A stretch of 6,523 bases of DNA. Source: an uncultured Christensenellaceae bacterium. Its GTDB lineage: Bacteria > Bacillota > Clostridia > Christensenellales > Borkfalkiaceae. Below, piece by piece: positions 5,687 through 6,523 of this stretch. Every line of letters starts with the position of its first letter. The first letter of the stretch is position 1. The notes below the pieces were generated by a model. That model made no database searches. It was not told the origin of the DNA and saw only the letters and a list, made by a program, of their open reading frames with translations. The stretch lies in assembly GCA_910589015.1 (NCBI GenBank), contig CAJUSA010000029.1:1-6523 (forward strand), written 5' to 3'. The translations under genes were made by a program, and so were the position numbers.

Positions 5687-5923
5687 ATGGCAAGTTTACC
5701 GCAACGCGTCGACGTTGCCTTTACGATACCGATTGAACAAACCATAACGCCCATAATGCCGAAACCCGACGGAAGCGGCGGGCAAGTGCGGCTCACTATG
5801 CGGTCGGACATAACAAAGACAAAACGCTTTTTTAGGCGGTTACAAAAACTTTGCAAAAAGTACGGTTACACTATCGGCGAAATACAACCCGCGAAGGAGT
5901 CCCGAAATGAAAAACCCGTATAA
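5687..5923 (+). CDS. Small basic protein, 78 residues
   Basis: I do not recognise this protein. The ATG at 5687 follows GGAGG (end of the preceding gene, about 5676-5680) and is separated from that gene's stop by one base. The N-terminal half looks like beta strands (VDVAFTIPIEQTITPIM, then GGQVRLTMRSDI) and the second half is a strongly basic helix (TKTKRFFRRLQKLCKKYGY) with a short strand after it (TIGEIQ). The charge pattern would suit nucleic-acid or phosphate contact, which is inference. It overlaps the HAD hydrolase gene by 17 bases. Confidence 0.78.
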   Translation: MASLPQRVDVAFTIPIEQTITPIMPKPDGSGGQVRLTMRSDITKTKRFFRRLQKLCKKYGYTIGEIQPAKESRNEKPV

Positions 5924-6461
5924 AAAAATTGTTGCCGTCGACTTTGACGGTACACTATGCAAAGACGCATACCCGAACATCGGCGAGCCGCTCCCCTATT
6001 CCTTATATTATATAAAGGAACTCGCAAAAGACGGCGCAATACTTATTTTACACACTTGCAGGAGCGGCGCATTGTTGGACGCGGCGGTCGCGTGGTGCAA
6101 CGAGCGCGGCGTTGTGTTTGACTACATCAACGAAAACGTCCCCGAAAACATTGACCGATACGGCGGCGATACGCGCAAGATTTACGCGGATATATACGTC
6201 GACACAAATGCGGTCAACCCCCGCCGCCTTTTTGGTATCGGCGAATTTGACGAGAATATCGGCATATTTGAATTTGCGGACAAAATCGCCCGCCGCGAAC
6301 TTTGCGAAACGAAGTGTCTTTGCCCCGATATTCGGGCGGCGGGCAAATGTTGTAATTGCGATGTGTTTTTTACTTATCGGCAATATCACGCATTGCGAAC
6401 TATCGAAAACGCGGAAGCGGCAAAAAGTGAGCCGCCCACATCGGCGGCGGGAGGTACATAA
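5907..6461 (+). CDS. HAD-superfamily hydrolase with Cys-rich C-terminal extension
   Basis: This is a phosphatase-type HAD protein of 184 residues. Motif I is VDFDGT (D12 nucleophile, D14 acid/base), motif II is HTCR (T50), motif III is a lysine at 91 (TRKIYADIY), and motif IV is D95-x3-D99, the Mg2+ site. The order and spacing, with the short cap-less middle (LLDAAVAWCNERGVVFDYINEN), match the small phage-borne HAD hydrolases, which may act on nucleotides or sugar phosphates; the substrate is not evident. Many relatives have a second Asp after D99, and here it is T100. After about residue 130 there is an added segment with C133, C137, C139, C148, C149 and C151 that could form a zinc site, then a helix and a low-complexity tail. 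AAGGAG (5894-5899) supports the ATG at 5907. Its stop overlaps the next start (TAATG). Confidence 0.88.
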   Translation: MKNPYKKIVAVDFDGTLCKDAYPNIGEPLPYSLYYIKELAKDGAILILHTCRSGALLDAAVAWCNERGVVFDYINENVPENIDRYGGDTRKIYADIYVDTNAVNPRRLFGIGEFDENIGIFEFADKIARRELCETKCLCPDIRAAGKCCNCDVFFTYRQYHALRTIENAEAAKSEPPTSAAGGT

Positions 6462-6523
6462 TGCCCCGTTACAAAAAACTTATGATACAACGCGGCGTAA
6501 TGCAAAAGGCGGTTGCGGAAAAG
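6461..6523 (+). CDS. Start of a gene cut by the window edge, possibly a helix-turn-helix regulator
   Basis: Only 21 residues are present: MPRYKKLMIQRGVMQKAVAE and one Lys. GGGAGG (6449-6454) six bases upstream and the TAATG overlap with the HAD gene make the start secure. The beginning resembles XRE-type helix-turn-helix proteins, where 'L-x4-G-x-x-Q-x-x-VAEK' is the end of helix 1 and start of helix 2. The fragment is too short to be sure. Confidence 0.6.
   Translation, partial: MPRYKKLMIQRGVMQKAVAEK

Noticed and set aside
1..6523. tRNA, rRNA or CRISPR array
   Set aside because: I saw no cloverleaf, rRNA-like stretch or regularly spaced repeats. The recurring GGAGGCGGCA strings are ribosome sites and Glu-Ala-Ala codons.

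Overview
The window looks like an early or accessory region of a bacteriophage, prophage or related mobile element from a Gram-positive, probably clostridial, host. Supporting signs are fifteen short genes, all on the + strand and packed end to end with overlaps. They have strong AGGAGG-type ribosome sites, and most products are small and of unknown function. Two DNA methyltransferases have no visible restriction enzyme, and there is a HAD hydrolase of the small phage type. No structural, packaging, integrase or replication gene is visible, and the host assignment is inference.

Layout. A Rho-independent terminator (1-37) closes whatever lies upstream. A ribbon-helix-helix protein follows (52-228), then three unrecognised proteins (242-520, 517-1152, 1169-1615). 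Next come a zinc-finger protein carrying two tandem copies of a small beta-barrel-like domain (1612-2247) and a zinc-binding protein with a proline-rich tail (2237-2638). Two beta-class adenine methyltransferase genes sit back to back (2632-3381 and 3360-4169). After them come a zinc-ribbon protein (4166-4768), a helical protein (4783-5043), a tiny Cys-rich protein (5018-5164), a zinc-finger/coiled-coil protein (5167-5685), a small basic protein (5687-5923), a HAD hydrolase with an added Cys-rich tail (5907-6461), and the start of a gene cut by the window edge (6461-6523). There is no gene-free stretch longer than about 50 bases and no internal terminator, so the genes probably form one polycistronic unit with translational coupling.

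The most interesting part is the methyltransferase pair. Each gene carries a run of eight G inside the same 14-base string. In the first gene the run lies in the SAM-binding motif, and the reading frame is broken exactly there; one added G, or a -1 ribosomal slip on G GGG GGG, restores the normal C-terminus. In the second gene the run sits just before the likely core start codon, and its length decides whether an upstream hydrophobic leader peptide is fused to the enzyme or ends at an ATGA overlap. This fits phase-variable or frameshift-controlled methylation, but homopolymer sequencing errors would look the same.

A second unusual signal is composition. By eye, six of the sixteen 4-base palindromes (GATC, GGCC, CCGG, AGCT, CATG, CTAG) do not occur anywhere in the 6.5 kb, although their non-palindromic relatives are common. 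That is what strong restriction avoidance would produce.
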